A stretch of 12,128 nucleotides of DNA from Wolbachia endosymbiont of Mansonella ozzardi (GTDB taxonomy: Bacteria; Pseudomonadota; Alphaproteobacteria; Rickettsiales; Anaplasmataceae). Positions 1-6,682 of this stretch are shown here, one piece after another (the stretch's first letter is position 1; every line of letters starts with the position of its first letter). The position numbers and the translations under genes are program-made. Under the pieces are notes generated by a model, which did no database searches, was not told the origin of the DNA, and worked only from the letters and a program-made list of their open reading frames with translations. The stretch covers positions 1 to 12,128 of the forward strand of contig NZ_JADAKK010000018.1 in NCBI RefSeq assembly GCF_020278625.1. The letters are read 5' to 3'.

Positions 1-1
1 A

Positions 2-1162
2 AACAATGCAGGTGAATCGATTAGTTCTGTACATGAAAATGTAGGTATAAGGAAAAATCTAAAACAAGATGCGCCGGAAAGCACAGCTCAAGGAATCGAG
101 CATGAGTCTTCTGAAAGCGACACTACGGACGTCGACAAGTTGAGTTTTGAAAAAGCACGGGATAGCAAGGCTGAAGGAGCGGTCAATAAAAAAGAACCAC
201 AACTCGATGAAGACAAAGTTCCTACAGTTAAAAAAACTATTGGCAGAGGTGATAAGAGTAATAAAGATTTTGGCAATAACTTGCCAGAGAAAAGTAAAGA
301 TGAAGTTACTCCAAGTTTGCCAAGTGTGACTGATAAGGAAGTAAATAGAAATTTAGTTTTGCCTCCAAGCACTGGTTTAAATGAAGATGTAGCTGATCTG
401 CAAAAAAGTCTACAATTTGATAAAAAGGTTGATATTGAGGAGAATAAGCCCTCAGAAAATAATACAGATAAATTATTAGAAGGGAAAAAAGAAAAAGAGG
501 AAGATCAAGCTGAAAAAGAAGAAGTGAAAAAATCAGCTAAGAACCGCAGCAGAAAAAATCAAGTAAAACCTATCACTAGAAGAGACGAAGAAAACAAGCA
601 AGAGGAAGAGAAAAATTTACAAAAATGGACAAAGTTAGACAGAGAACCAATAAAGGAATGGTATCAAAAGAATGCACAAAGTAAGTTAGTATATAAGCGA
701 CAATATGATAAGCTTAATGAGCATCTTCCGACAACCGTATTTATTAATGACTATAGTAAGCAGCTTTTTTACTGTATTAAAAAGAACAACTTAGTTTGCC
801 TGAGGGGGATAACAAGCAAGTTGGAAGAGCTTGGATTAACAACTCAAGAGGTACTGAAGCTTAGAAATAAGCTTGGAGATACCCCTCTAATTTATGCAGT
901 TAAGCAAGGTGAGGTAGATATAGTACGCTTTCTCTTATTACAAGGTGCTGATCCTAAAGTAGTTAATAATAGTCTTCAATCTCCTGTTGATATAGCAATC
1001 GAAAGAGGTCGGGTTGATATGATAAATGCAATTACTGAAATGATACCACATCTTTTGAAGCATAAGAGGATAGGCAACAAAGAAAGCCTGGAAATATATA
1101 ATTGGGCTGTGAAAACAAAAGAAGATAACGAATTGCAGTGTAATGAAGATCAAGAAAGATGA
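2..1162 (+). CDS. Ankyrin-repeat protein with long charged linker (5' end outside window)
   Basis: The frame is open from the left edge, so the true start lies upstream; 386 residues are visible. The TTG at 140 is only an internal codon with no ribosome site. About the first 235 residues are hydrophilic and rich in Lys, Glu, Asp and Asn, strongest at about 160-220, and look disordered or coiled-coil. The C-terminal part (about 250-350) carries one clear ankyrin repeat beginning GDTPLIYAVKQGEVDIVRFL at about residue 292, a weaker repeat after it (SPVDIAIERGRVDMINAI), and a probable capping half-repeat before it (KQLFYCIKKNNLVCL). No membrane segment is visible. Ankyrin repeats bind proteins, and in Rickettsiales such proteins are often candidate host-directed effectors; the target here is unknown. 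The stop overlaps the next start (ATGA), implying translational coupling to the pentapeptide-repeat gene. The ankyrin call is firm; an effector role is inference. Confidence 0.85.
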   Translation, partial: NNAGESISSVHENVGIRKNLKQDAPESTAQGIEHESSESDTTDVDKLSFEKARDSKAEGAVNKKEPQLDEDKVPTVKKTIGRGDKSNKDFGNNLPEKSKDEVTPSLPSVTDKEVNRNLVLPPSTGLNEDVADLQKSLQFDKKVDIEENKPSENNTDKLLEGKKEKEEDQAEKEEVKKSAKNRSRKNQVKPITRRDEENKQEEEKNLQKWTKLDREPIKEWYQKNAQSKLVYKRQYDKLNEHLPTTVFINDYSKQLFYCIKKNNLVCLRGITSKLEELGLTTQEVLKLRNKLGDTPLIYAVKQGEVDIVRFLLLQGADPKVVNNSLQSPVDIAIERGRVDMINAITEMIPHLLKHKRIGNKESLEIYNWAVKTKEDNELQCNEDQER

Positions 1163-2955
1163 TTAGATTTTTGATATTAATCTTAATTGGTCATTTGTGT
1201 TACGGGAGTGGAGTAAATGATAAGGATAGCCCGGTCAGTGATTTTTTGGATATCTTGCATAAGATAAAGTATGTGTCTTACAGTAAAAAAGACTTTGCTA
1301 AGTTTCTAGTACAATGTCATAAAAAAGGCGTGCCAGAAAACTTTGGAAAAGGTTTTGGTCCTGACTTAAATGGAGCTAATTTTAGTCGATTGTACCTCAA
1401 TGGATCTATTTTTGATGGAGTCAGTCTAATTGGTGCTGACTTTTCTCATACTGACCTGTCAGATGTATCCTTTATTAATGCTGATTTGCGTGGGGCCAAT
1501 TTTTCCAATGCTAATTTGCAAGGTATAAGAATAGAAGGTACAAACCTAAGTTTTGCAAAATTTATTTCTGCAAATTTAACAGATATTACATTTGATCAGT
1601 CTGATATTAGTTATGCTGAGTTTATCAGCTCTGATCTTAAAAGAGCAAAAATGAATAATATAACTGGCTTACATACTAATTTCTCAAATGTGAAAATGAA
1701 TTTCTCTAGCTTACTAAACTCAAATGTTAGTTATGTAAATTTTAGCGATAGTGAAGTAAATGATACTGTTATGCAGAAAAGCAACCTTAGCAATGCAAAT
1801 TTTTTTGGAGTGGACTCATATAAACTAAAAATACAATTTTCCTCGTTGGAGAACGCTAATATATATGGTGCAGAAATAAGAGAATCAGACTTCACAGGCA
1901 GCAACCTTTCTAACGTTTGTCTTAATTCTTCTGCTATAATTGAAAGTAACTTCAATAAAACTAATTTAAGCAATATGCAGGTTTACTATGTAAACGGTAA
2001 TAATTCAAGTTTTGTTCAGTCTATATTACATGGTTCCAAGGTAAAACACTCGTATGCTTCTAAAGTCAGTTTTCAAGATACCGATTTATCCGATATTGAT
2101 TTTAGTCTTAGCGAGCTGCATCAGGTTGATGTTTCTAATTCTGACATTCGTCATGGAAAGTTTTATAATACTAAAGTTACAAATTCTAATATGAGCGGTT
2201 CATTTTTCGATCATTCGCTATTCACCTCTACAAAGATAGAAGGCGCGGATCTTTCTACTGCTTCAATGTATAAGGTCAAAATACAAGACTCTCAAGTTTA
2301 TAATAGCAAACTCTCTTACCACAGCATCGACTCTAGTGAGGTAAAGAGCTCAACATTTTTTAGTTTAATAGCAGATAACTCAAGCTGGTCTAATCTGAAA
2401 GTAACTAATTCGAATTTTATTGAAAGCGATTTCAGATCTTCTTTGCTTCACGATAATACCTTTAAGAAAACAGGCTTTTTTCTCAGCAATTTCAATAATT
2501 CAATGATTGGTAACACATCTTTTGACTCTTCGAGCTTATATGAAGGCTCGGTTGTTGATGCTCATTTAACAGATTGTAAATTCGATCATTCAATTTTAAT
2601 TGGCAATGAAGGACAGGAAAGACTTACAAACTTAGAGGGTGCTATAACCTCAATTGAAGATTTGCAAGAAAAGGTATCACAGGGTGAAAAATTTGATGTG
2701 AATTATTCTTATTTTGAATTTAGGGATATGAACCTAGAAAATGCCGATTTCTCTAATTCGATATTGGGTAGAGCAAAATTTATAAATGCTAATTTAAATA
2801 AGGCAAATCTTAAAAAAGCTGATTTGCGCCATGCTATTTTTGACAATTCTTCCCTTATTGATACCAACTTATCAGATTCTAATTTAGATAATTCTAGTTT
2901 TTTTGAATCTGATTTGAAGAGCGCTATATTGGAAAATTCAGAATCTAATAAATGA
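1159..2955 (+). CDS. Secreted pentapeptide-repeat protein
   Basis: This is a 598-residue protein. Residues 1-18 look like a Sec signal peptide: Ile/Leu-rich core FLILILIG, then CYGSG with a likely cut near 16-18. The Cys lacks a lipobox (it is preceded by HL), so it is probably not a lipoprotein. After a short unique stretch (about 20-68), pentapeptide repeats of A(D/N)LXX type run from about 70. They are canonical at 70-170 (GANFS, GADFS, TDLSD, ADLRG, ANFSN, ANLQG) and again at about 525-590 (ADFSN, ANLNK, ANLKK, ADLRH). Between them the repeats are divergent and Ser/Asn-rich but keep the five-residue rhythm. Residues about 480-520 break the pattern. The family folds as a right-handed square beta-helix; many members have no known activity. 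The start is fixed by the 4-base overlap with the ankyrin gene. The family call is secure; function is unknown. Periplasmic or surface location is inferred from the signal peptide. Confidence 0.88.
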   Translation: MIRFLILILIGHLCYGSGVNDKDSPVSDFLDILHKIKYVSYSKKDFAKFLVQCHKKGVPENFGKGFGPDLNGANFSRLYLNGSIFDGVSLIGADFSHTDLSDVSFINADLRGANFSNANLQGIRIEGTNLSFAKFISANLTDITFDQSDISYAEFISSDLKRAKMNNITGLHTNFSNVKMNFSSLLNSNVSYVNFSDSEVNDTVMQKSNLSNANFFGVDSYKLKIQFSSLENANIYGAEIRESDFTGSNLSNVCLNSSAIIESNFNKTNLSNMQVYYVNGNNSSFVQSILHGSKVKHSYASKVSFQDTDLSDIDFSLSELHQVDVSNSDIRHGKFYNTKVTNSNMSGSFFDHSLFTSTKIEGADLSTASMYKVKIQDSQVYNSKLSYHSIDSSEVKSSTFFSLIADNSSWSNLKVTNSNFIESDFRSSLLHDNTFKKTGFFLSNFNNSMIGNTSFDSSSLYEGSVVDAHLTDCKFDHSILIGNEGQERLTNLEGAITSIEDLQEKVSQGEKFDVNYSYFEFRDMNLENADFSNSILGRAKFINANLNKANLKKADLRHAIFDNSSLIDTNLSDSNLDNSSFFESDLKSAILENSESNK

Positions 2956-2997
2956 GAAACTCTTTGGTATGCTTATTAAATTACTTAGAAAAGAAAA

Positions 2998-3588
2998 ATG
3001 ACCATAAAAAGTGGGGGTGTACTATTGGTTTTATCTTCTCCTTCTGGAGCGGGCAAAACTACCATATTAGAGAGACTACTTGAGCGATCGACTAACATAG
3101 TTAGGTCGGTTTCTATGACCACGCGTAAACCTCGCCCTGGTGAAATAAATGGCAAAGACTATTTTTTTGTTACCGAGGAAAAGTTTCACGAGTTATACGA
3201 AGCCGGTCAAATGCTTGAGTATGCCAAAGTTTTTGAGAACTTTTATGGCATACCGAGAAATTTTATAGAACAGAACCTAAGCAGTGGAATAAGCGTATTA
3301 CTAAGTATAGATTGGCAAGGAGCATTTCATTTATTTAAGCTTATGAGGAAAAAAGTTGTAAGTGTTTTTATACTTCCCCCTTCGATGGAAGAACTTAGGT
3401 TACGTTTGCAAAAGCGTAATACTGACAGTGCAAGTGAAATAGATCTCAGACTAGCCGGAGCCCAAAAGGAGATAAGCAAAAGCGATAAATATGATTATGT
3501 AATAATCAATGATGATATTGATAAAAGTGTAGAAGAGATAAACTCCATATTAAACAAAGAAAGGCTAAAAAGATCACAAGAAAAGTAG
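2998..3588 (+). CDS. gmk: Guanylate kinase
   Basis: Converts GMP and ATP to GDP and ADP in the cytoplasm, feeding dGTP and GTP synthesis. The 196 residues are close to the usual bacterial length (about 205). The P-loop SPSGAGKTT lies at 14-22. The GMP-binding segment SVSMTTRKPRPGE (37-49) has the expected arginines, FYGIPR lies at 82-87, and the LLSIDWQGA strand near 100-108 matches the family's IDxQGA motif. The arginine-rich lid segment (LRLRLQKRNTDS) follows. The start at 2998 is preceded by the purine-rich AGAAAAGAAAA rather than a strong Shine-Dalgarno site. Other Gmk proteins begin a few residues before the same strand, which supports this start. It sits 42 bases after the pentapeptide-repeat gene on the same strand with no obvious terminator between, so the three genes may share a transcript. 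The gene appears intact. Confidence 0.96.
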   Translation: MTIKSGGVLLVLSSPSGAGKTTILERLLERSTNIVRSVSMTTRKPRPGEINGKDYFFVTEEKFHELYEAGQMLEYAKVFENFYGIPRNFIEQNLSSGISVLLSIDWQGAFHLFKLMRKKVVSVFILPPSMEELRLRLQKRNTDSASEIDLRLAGAQKEISKSDKYDYVIINDDIDKSVEEINSILNKERLKRSQEK

Positions 3589-3646
3589 GTCTATTGTACC
3601 CATAACTGAATATTATCTTGCCAAGGTAATTCGCACAACAAACGGT

Positions 3647-3782
3647 GTCATGAAAGTAGCCGTCATCTCAAGCGTCTCTTTCCTCCTATTATTCCAATGC
3701 CCTCTTCCTGTCATTCCAGAAACCTCTCTTATCATCCTAATCCCCTACTCCTTTTACTCCAATACTTGATACTGGGATCAAG
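3647..3782 (+). repeat. Degenerate tandem array, period about 22 bases, Wolbachia-type intergenic repeat
   Basis: Diverged units resembling GTCATTCCAATGCCCTCTTC begin near 3662, 3688, 3710, 3731 and 3753 (steps 26, 22, 21, 22), with a shorter start at 3647. The last unit runs into CTTGATACTGGGATCAAG. The motif resembles the dispersed GTCATCCCAGTGC...CACTGGGATCCAG repeat that I recall from Wolbachia intergenic regions. There are no unique spacers and no coding potential. The strand is arbitrary. The remaining parts of the 3589-3837 gap show nothing recognisable. Confidence 0.6.
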
Positions 3783-3786
3783 TTTT
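3764..3786 (+). terminator. Possible Rho-independent terminator after gmk
   Basis: The sequence ACTTGAT-ACTGGG-ATCAAGT forms a perfect 7-bp stem with a 6-base loop, and TTTT begins at its 3' edge. The stem is A/T-rich and lies about 175 bases after the gmk stop, inside the end of the repeat array. It could end the ankyrin-pentapeptide-gmk transcript, or be only the hairpin typical of this repeat. Confidence 0.35.
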
Positions 3787-3837
3787 CCATAGAAACAATA
3801 CATTTTAAAATAACTTTTATACTCACTAACCTAATAA

Positions 3838-3850
3838 ACCCCAACTATAG
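3838..3850 (+). repeat. Left terminal inverted repeat of the IS982-type element
   Basis: ACCCCAACTATAG matches the reverse complement of the right end at 12 of 13 positions. The transposase stop codon (3845-3847 on the minus strand) lies inside it. Confidence 0.8.
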
Positions 3851-4714
3851 GTTAGCCAACAAAGAAAGGAGTTGAAACATAGGGCTTCTTCGCTGAATGA
3901 AATATGAAATCAGGACAGAAAAAATATGAACTAGGAAATTTGTTGGTGATCTATGTCTTGAATGCTTAATCTCAAACTTGTTTTTCAAGGAGTCAAAAAC
4001 TGTCTCAACAATCAATCTTTTTCTTAGCAAAATCTTCTCTTTCAGCGAAATTAGTGAGTTTTTCATACCTTTTTTCACTTTAATGACAAATTTTCAACCT
4101 CTATCAAAGAGTTTCTAAAGGAGCTCTTTCTTTAATATAGCCCTTATCTCCAAAAAAAAGTCCGGCTAGCTTTTTGGTTAAAGTTGACACAGGTTTTCTG
4201 TCATCAACGTTACCTCTGGTTAGCGTAAATGCTTCCGCCAATTTCGTTAATCACCAAGTGCAATTTTAAGCCTAAAAACCAGCCATATGTAGTCTTTCCA
4301 AGCTTAGCTAATCCATTGAAAACTTTGTTTCTTGAGATTCTTTTTGGATGGTAAAAGGCGATTGAAGAAGTGTCAATGTAGAAAGTACCTGTCATTTTTG
4401 CTTGTTTGCAGAACCATTGCAAAAGCAATGCTAAATACCATAAAAGACTCGCGACTTAAGAGCAATAAACCATTCATATGTTGTAATTTGGGAAATTCTG
4501 ATCGTAAAGTGCAGATAAAGTAGGTAAAAAGCTTTAAAATTTTTGCATGGGGATTGATGATATAATAGGATTACGGTAGAATTTCTGGAGTGACAATTCC
4601 TGGTATTCTAGTTTGGTTTCTGTCATTTGGTAGGAGTATATTGGCAAAATTCTCATCAACCGTGCGACAAAAATCCTCGACGCAACAATAAAATTCTGTA
4701 ATATCTTTCTTCAT
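3845..4714 (-). pseudogene. IS982-family DDE transposase, multiply frameshifted
   Basis: Fragments in different minus-strand frames join into one transposase. The N-terminus is MKKDITEFYCCVEDFCRTVD from the ATG at 4714. The frame is lost near 4573, where a missing base turns an ILTVILLYHQSPCKNFKAFY-like run into a stop. A middle piece, LLLQWFCKQAKMTGTFYID, runs through HPKRISRNKVFNGLAKLGKT to VINEIGG. Another shift leads to AFTLTRGNVDDRKP and GDKGYIKE, then a shift, a TGA, and the C-terminal piece VKKGMKNSLISLKEK...RRLIVETVF...HSRHRSPTNFLVHIFS ending at the TAG in the left terminal repeat. Candidate DDE residues (Asp in FYID, Asp in GDKGY, Glu in IVETVF) are still readable but in separate frames. 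The family call rests on recalled resemblance to Wolbachia IS982 transposases. It cannot be functional. Confidence 0.88.
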
Positions 4715-4720
4715 GGGTAA

Positions 4721-4727
4721 CCTCCTT
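4721..4727 (-). promoter_or_regulatory. Strong Shine-Dalgarno site of the dead transposase
   Basis: AAGGAGG on the minus strand lies 6 bases before the ATG at 4714. It fixes the original transposase start at MKKDITEF and excludes the longer in-frame reading that begins further upstream. It is one of the few strong ribosome sites in the window. Confidence 0.75.
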
Positions 4728-4788
4728 ATTAAAACAGGAATAACTTGGAGTTTACTCACTTTCCAGCTTTTTTTTACTTCTTTCTAAT

Positions 4789-4801
4789 CTATAATTGGGG
4801 T
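4789..4801 (-). repeat. Right terminal inverted repeat of the IS982-type element
   Basis: Read on the minus strand this is ACCCCAATTATAG, differing from the left end at a single position. It lies about 75 bases upstream of the transposase start, as expected for the transposase-proximal end. Confidence 0.8.
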
Positions 4802-5198
4802 TATTATGGTTACACTGTACGTGATTCTCATACTTCCATTTTACTAACAGAGTACAGAAAACGCAATGGAATGTAGAGTTACAAGTTTATTAGGCGTGCT
4901 TTTATGAACGAGCTTAGACTTGAAATCCTGAAACCAGTCATTGAATACTGTGATGGAAATCCAGACAAAATCTACGATTACTACTTTTTCTCTTTTCTAT
5001 AATTAATGCTAGTACAGCTGTGTGCATGAAGCTGGAATAGCTTTGCGCACAGTAATCGAAAAAACCTAGCGGTTGCTGACAAAATCCATTATAAAATAGT
5101 AGTTTAATCGCTGAAGAAAAATACGCCAAAAAAAAGCCGGTACCGAAATAAAATTATCTACTGCTTATGCTGTAATATGGATGTAAGTTTTTAGCTGT
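4802..5198. other. 397-base gap without a recognisable gene
   Basis: No intact reading frame with family resemblance is visible on either strand. From 4904 a plus-strand frame reads MNELRLEILKPVIEYCDGNP and soon stops, and short open pieces such as EAGIALRTVIEK and SSLIAEEKYAKKKPVPK lie downstream in different frames. This suggests an old, heavily decayed gene or transposon, but the pieces are too short to identify. The gap also holds the hairpin at 5018-5052. No clear promoter for tsaC was found. Confidence 0.4.
5018..5052 (+). other. Strong imperfect hairpin in the gap before tsaC
   Basis: CTGTGTGC (5018-5025) pairs with GCGCACAG (5045-5052), with one U-G wobble on the plus strand. Inside it AAGCT (5029-5033) pairs perfectly with AGCTT (5039-5043) around a GGAAT loop. 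The bulge is ATG against T. There is no T-run after it, so it does not look like a terminator. It could be a relic of a mobile-element end or a structured RNA; neither is shown. Confidence 0.45.
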
Positions 5199-5819
5199 AT
5201 GATATCTGAAATAATAAATGCAATACAGAACAACTTGTTAGTGTGTTTTCCAACAGAGACAGTTTATGCTCTTGCTTGTAGTGCATTAGATAGTGGAGCT
5301 ATAAAGAAAATATACCAGGTAAAGAAGCGTTCTCAAAATAAACCACTATCTATATCTGTTAGTGATATTTACAGTTTGACAAAAATAGCAGAGTTAGAGA
5401 AAAAATACTTTGGTTTAATAAACCACTTCTCTCCTGGACCAATTACCTATATCTTACCGCTTAAAAATAATAACATATTACCAAACGAATTCTTTAAAGG
5501 CAGCATAGGCGTAAGAATTCCTAATCATCCTATTGCAATTTCAATATTAAACAAGCTAAAAACCCCGATAGTCGCGACTAGTATCAATATTTCAGGAGAA
5601 AAAAGTGTATGCAAAGCAAGCGATATACCTCAATCTATTAGGCAACATCTATCTGCGATAGTCGAAGATGATAAATTAGTTTCCGGTATAGAATCTACTG
5701 TTATTGACTTAGCTAGAGATAAGATTAGGGTTTTAAGAGAGGGTGCAGTCTCATTTCAAGTAATATGTTTTCAGGCTGAGGTCCATAGGAGGAAGAATGA
5801 AAAGAATAATAGGTCATGA
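5199..5819 (+). CDS. tsaC: Threonylcarbamoyl-AMP synthase (TsaC/Sua5/YrdC family)
   Basis: Uses threonine, bicarbonate and ATP to form threonylcarbamoyl-AMP, the first step in making t6A at position 37 of ANN-decoding tRNAs; TsaB/TsaD/TsaE normally do the transfer. The 206 residues cover only the YrdC domain, without the Sua5 C-terminal domain. Family motifs are complete: PTETVYALA (18-26), KKRSQNKPL (42-50), SPGPITYIL (78-86), GVRIPNHP (104-111), ATSINISGE (126-134), GIESTVID (163-170) and LREGA (179-183). The ATG at 5199 places PTETVY at the usual distance from the N-terminus; no strong ribosome site precedes it. The last 23 bases overlap holB in another frame, and the resulting basic tail (HRRKNEKNNRS) is probably an incidental extension. 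The gene is intact. Confidence 0.93.
   Translation: MISEIINAIQNNLLVCFPTETVYALACSALDSGAIKKIYQVKKRSQNKPLSISVSDIYSLTKIAELEKKYFGLINHFSPGPITYILPLKNNNILPNEFFKGSIGVRIPNHPIAISILNKLKTPIVATSINISGEKSVCKASDIPQSIRQHLSAIVEDDKLVSGIESTVIDLARDKIRVLREGAVSFQVICFQAEVHRRKNEKNNRS
5787..5792 (+). promoter_or_regulatory. Shine-Dalgarno site of holB inside the tsaC coding region
   Basis: AGGAGG sits 4 bases before the ATG at 5797, within the tsaC 3' end. It decides the holB start and suggests that holB is translated from the tsaC message. Confidence 0.7.
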
Positions 5820-6627
5820 TCAAGCTAAAAAAAAATTAATGGACAACTTGTCTGTTCAATCTTGGCTGGTCTGTGGTAAAAAGAGTATAGGAAAAGCAAC
5901 ACTCGTGAAATCCTTTTCTAATTGGTTCCTTATAAAAGACTGTGATGAAGTAGCGTTGGATTTGCACATTGTTGAAAGTGACACAATAGGAGTAGAAAAA
6001 GTGAGAGAAATGAAAAATTTTCTGCACTTAAGCCCTATTCAATCAGAATATAAGATAGCTGTAATAGATAGCTTAGAAGCGATGACAAACAACGCTAAAA
6101 ATGCGATATTAAAAATATTAGAAGAACCGCCAAAGAACTCTAAAATATTCATAATTAGCCACAAGCCATACAATATACAAACTACTATTAGGTGTAGGTG
6201 CTTTCAGCTAAATTTACTGCCACTAACTTATAATGAGACGAAGCAAATTGTTTCATCTCAATGTAAACTTGATGATCAAGTGTTTGATGAAATTGTTACC
6301 TTATTCCCTGGAACGCCAGGGATGATAATAAATGCAATAAATAGCGATACCTATGAATCATACAAATGCTTTTATACATTCCTCCGTAATTTAAATAATC
6401 CTGAAGTAATTAATAAAGCAATAAACAGCGAAATCGAGTTAGAACTAGCATCATATATAATTCAAGCCTTCATTTTAGACAAAATAAAAAGAGAAGTAAA
6501 TGGTGTTGAAATTTTGCTAAGTAAGTGGAAGAAAATAGATGAACTTTTTGTTGCTGCTAAGCAACTCCACTTAGATAAAAAGCATGTTTTAGCTAATGCG
6601 ATTAATCTTATAGCATCAGTCCACTGA
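5797..6627 (+). CDS. holB: DNA polymerase III delta-prime subunit (clamp loader)
   Basis: Delta-prime is the AAA+ stator subunit of the clamp loader that places the beta clamp on DNA during replication. The 276 residues are somewhat short for the family (E. coli 334). The N-terminus reads IIGHDQAKKKL, followed by a Walker A-like loop GKKSIGKAT (27-35), VIDSLEAM (89-96) as the degenerate Walker B region, the diagnostic AILKILEEPPKNSKIFIISH (103-122), and TIRCRC (130-135) at the place of the usual IRSRC. The SRC serine is thus Cys. The zinc-binding cysteine group of E. coli delta-prime is not visible. The C-terminal helical region is divergent. The start is set by AGGAGG and overlaps tsaC by 23 bases, so the two are almost certainly co-transcribed. 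After the stop, ATACTTTTAGTAT could form only a weak 5-bp stem. Confidence 0.88.
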   Translation: MKRIIGHDQAKKKLMDNLSVQSWLVCGKKSIGKATLVKSFSNWFLIKDCDEVALDLHIVESDTIGVEKVREMKNFLHLSPIQSEYKIAVIDSLEAMTNNAKNAILKILEEPPKNSKIFIISHKPYNIQTTIRCRCFQLNLLPLTYNETKQIVSSQCKLDDQVFDEIVTLFPGTPGMIINAINSDTYESYKCFYTFLRNLNNPEVINKAINSEIELELASYIIQAFILDKIKREVNGVEILLSKWKKIDELFVAAKQLHLDKKHVLANAINLIASVH

Positions 6628-6682
6628 TCATAATACTTTTAGTATAAATTTGTGATAAAATACTGTCAATTTTATATTTAAA

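Larger units (their letters stand above)
3838..4801 (-). mobile_element. Decayed IS982-family insertion sequence
   Basis: The element is 964 bases long, the usual size for IS982 (about 1 kb). It is bounded by inverted repeats ACCCCAACTATAG on the left and CTATAATTGGGGT on the right; these pair with one mismatch. The disrupted transposase on the minus strand fills it. The flanks (CTAATAA on the left, TATTATG on the right) show no convincing direct target duplication, so it was lost or the insertion is old. The element lies between gmk and tsaC and interrupts no visible gene. Confidence 0.85.

Noticed and set aside
1198..1203. Lipobox at the pentapeptide protein N-terminus
   Set aside because: The Cys at residue 14 is preceded by His-Leu; the required small residue at -1 is missing, so ordinary signal peptidase cleavage is more likely.
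3647..3782. Periodic array as a possible CRISPR
   Set aside because: Units are contiguous, degenerate and about 22 bases with no unique spacers, and no cas genes are present.
4938..5129. Minus-strand 63-residue reading frame before tsaC
   Set aside because: No ribosome site and no family resemblance; it spans the hairpin and looks like a chance opening.
6630..6655. Terminator after holB
   Set aside because: ATACTTTTAGTAT gives only a 5-bp A/T stem with a 3-base loop and no T-run after it.
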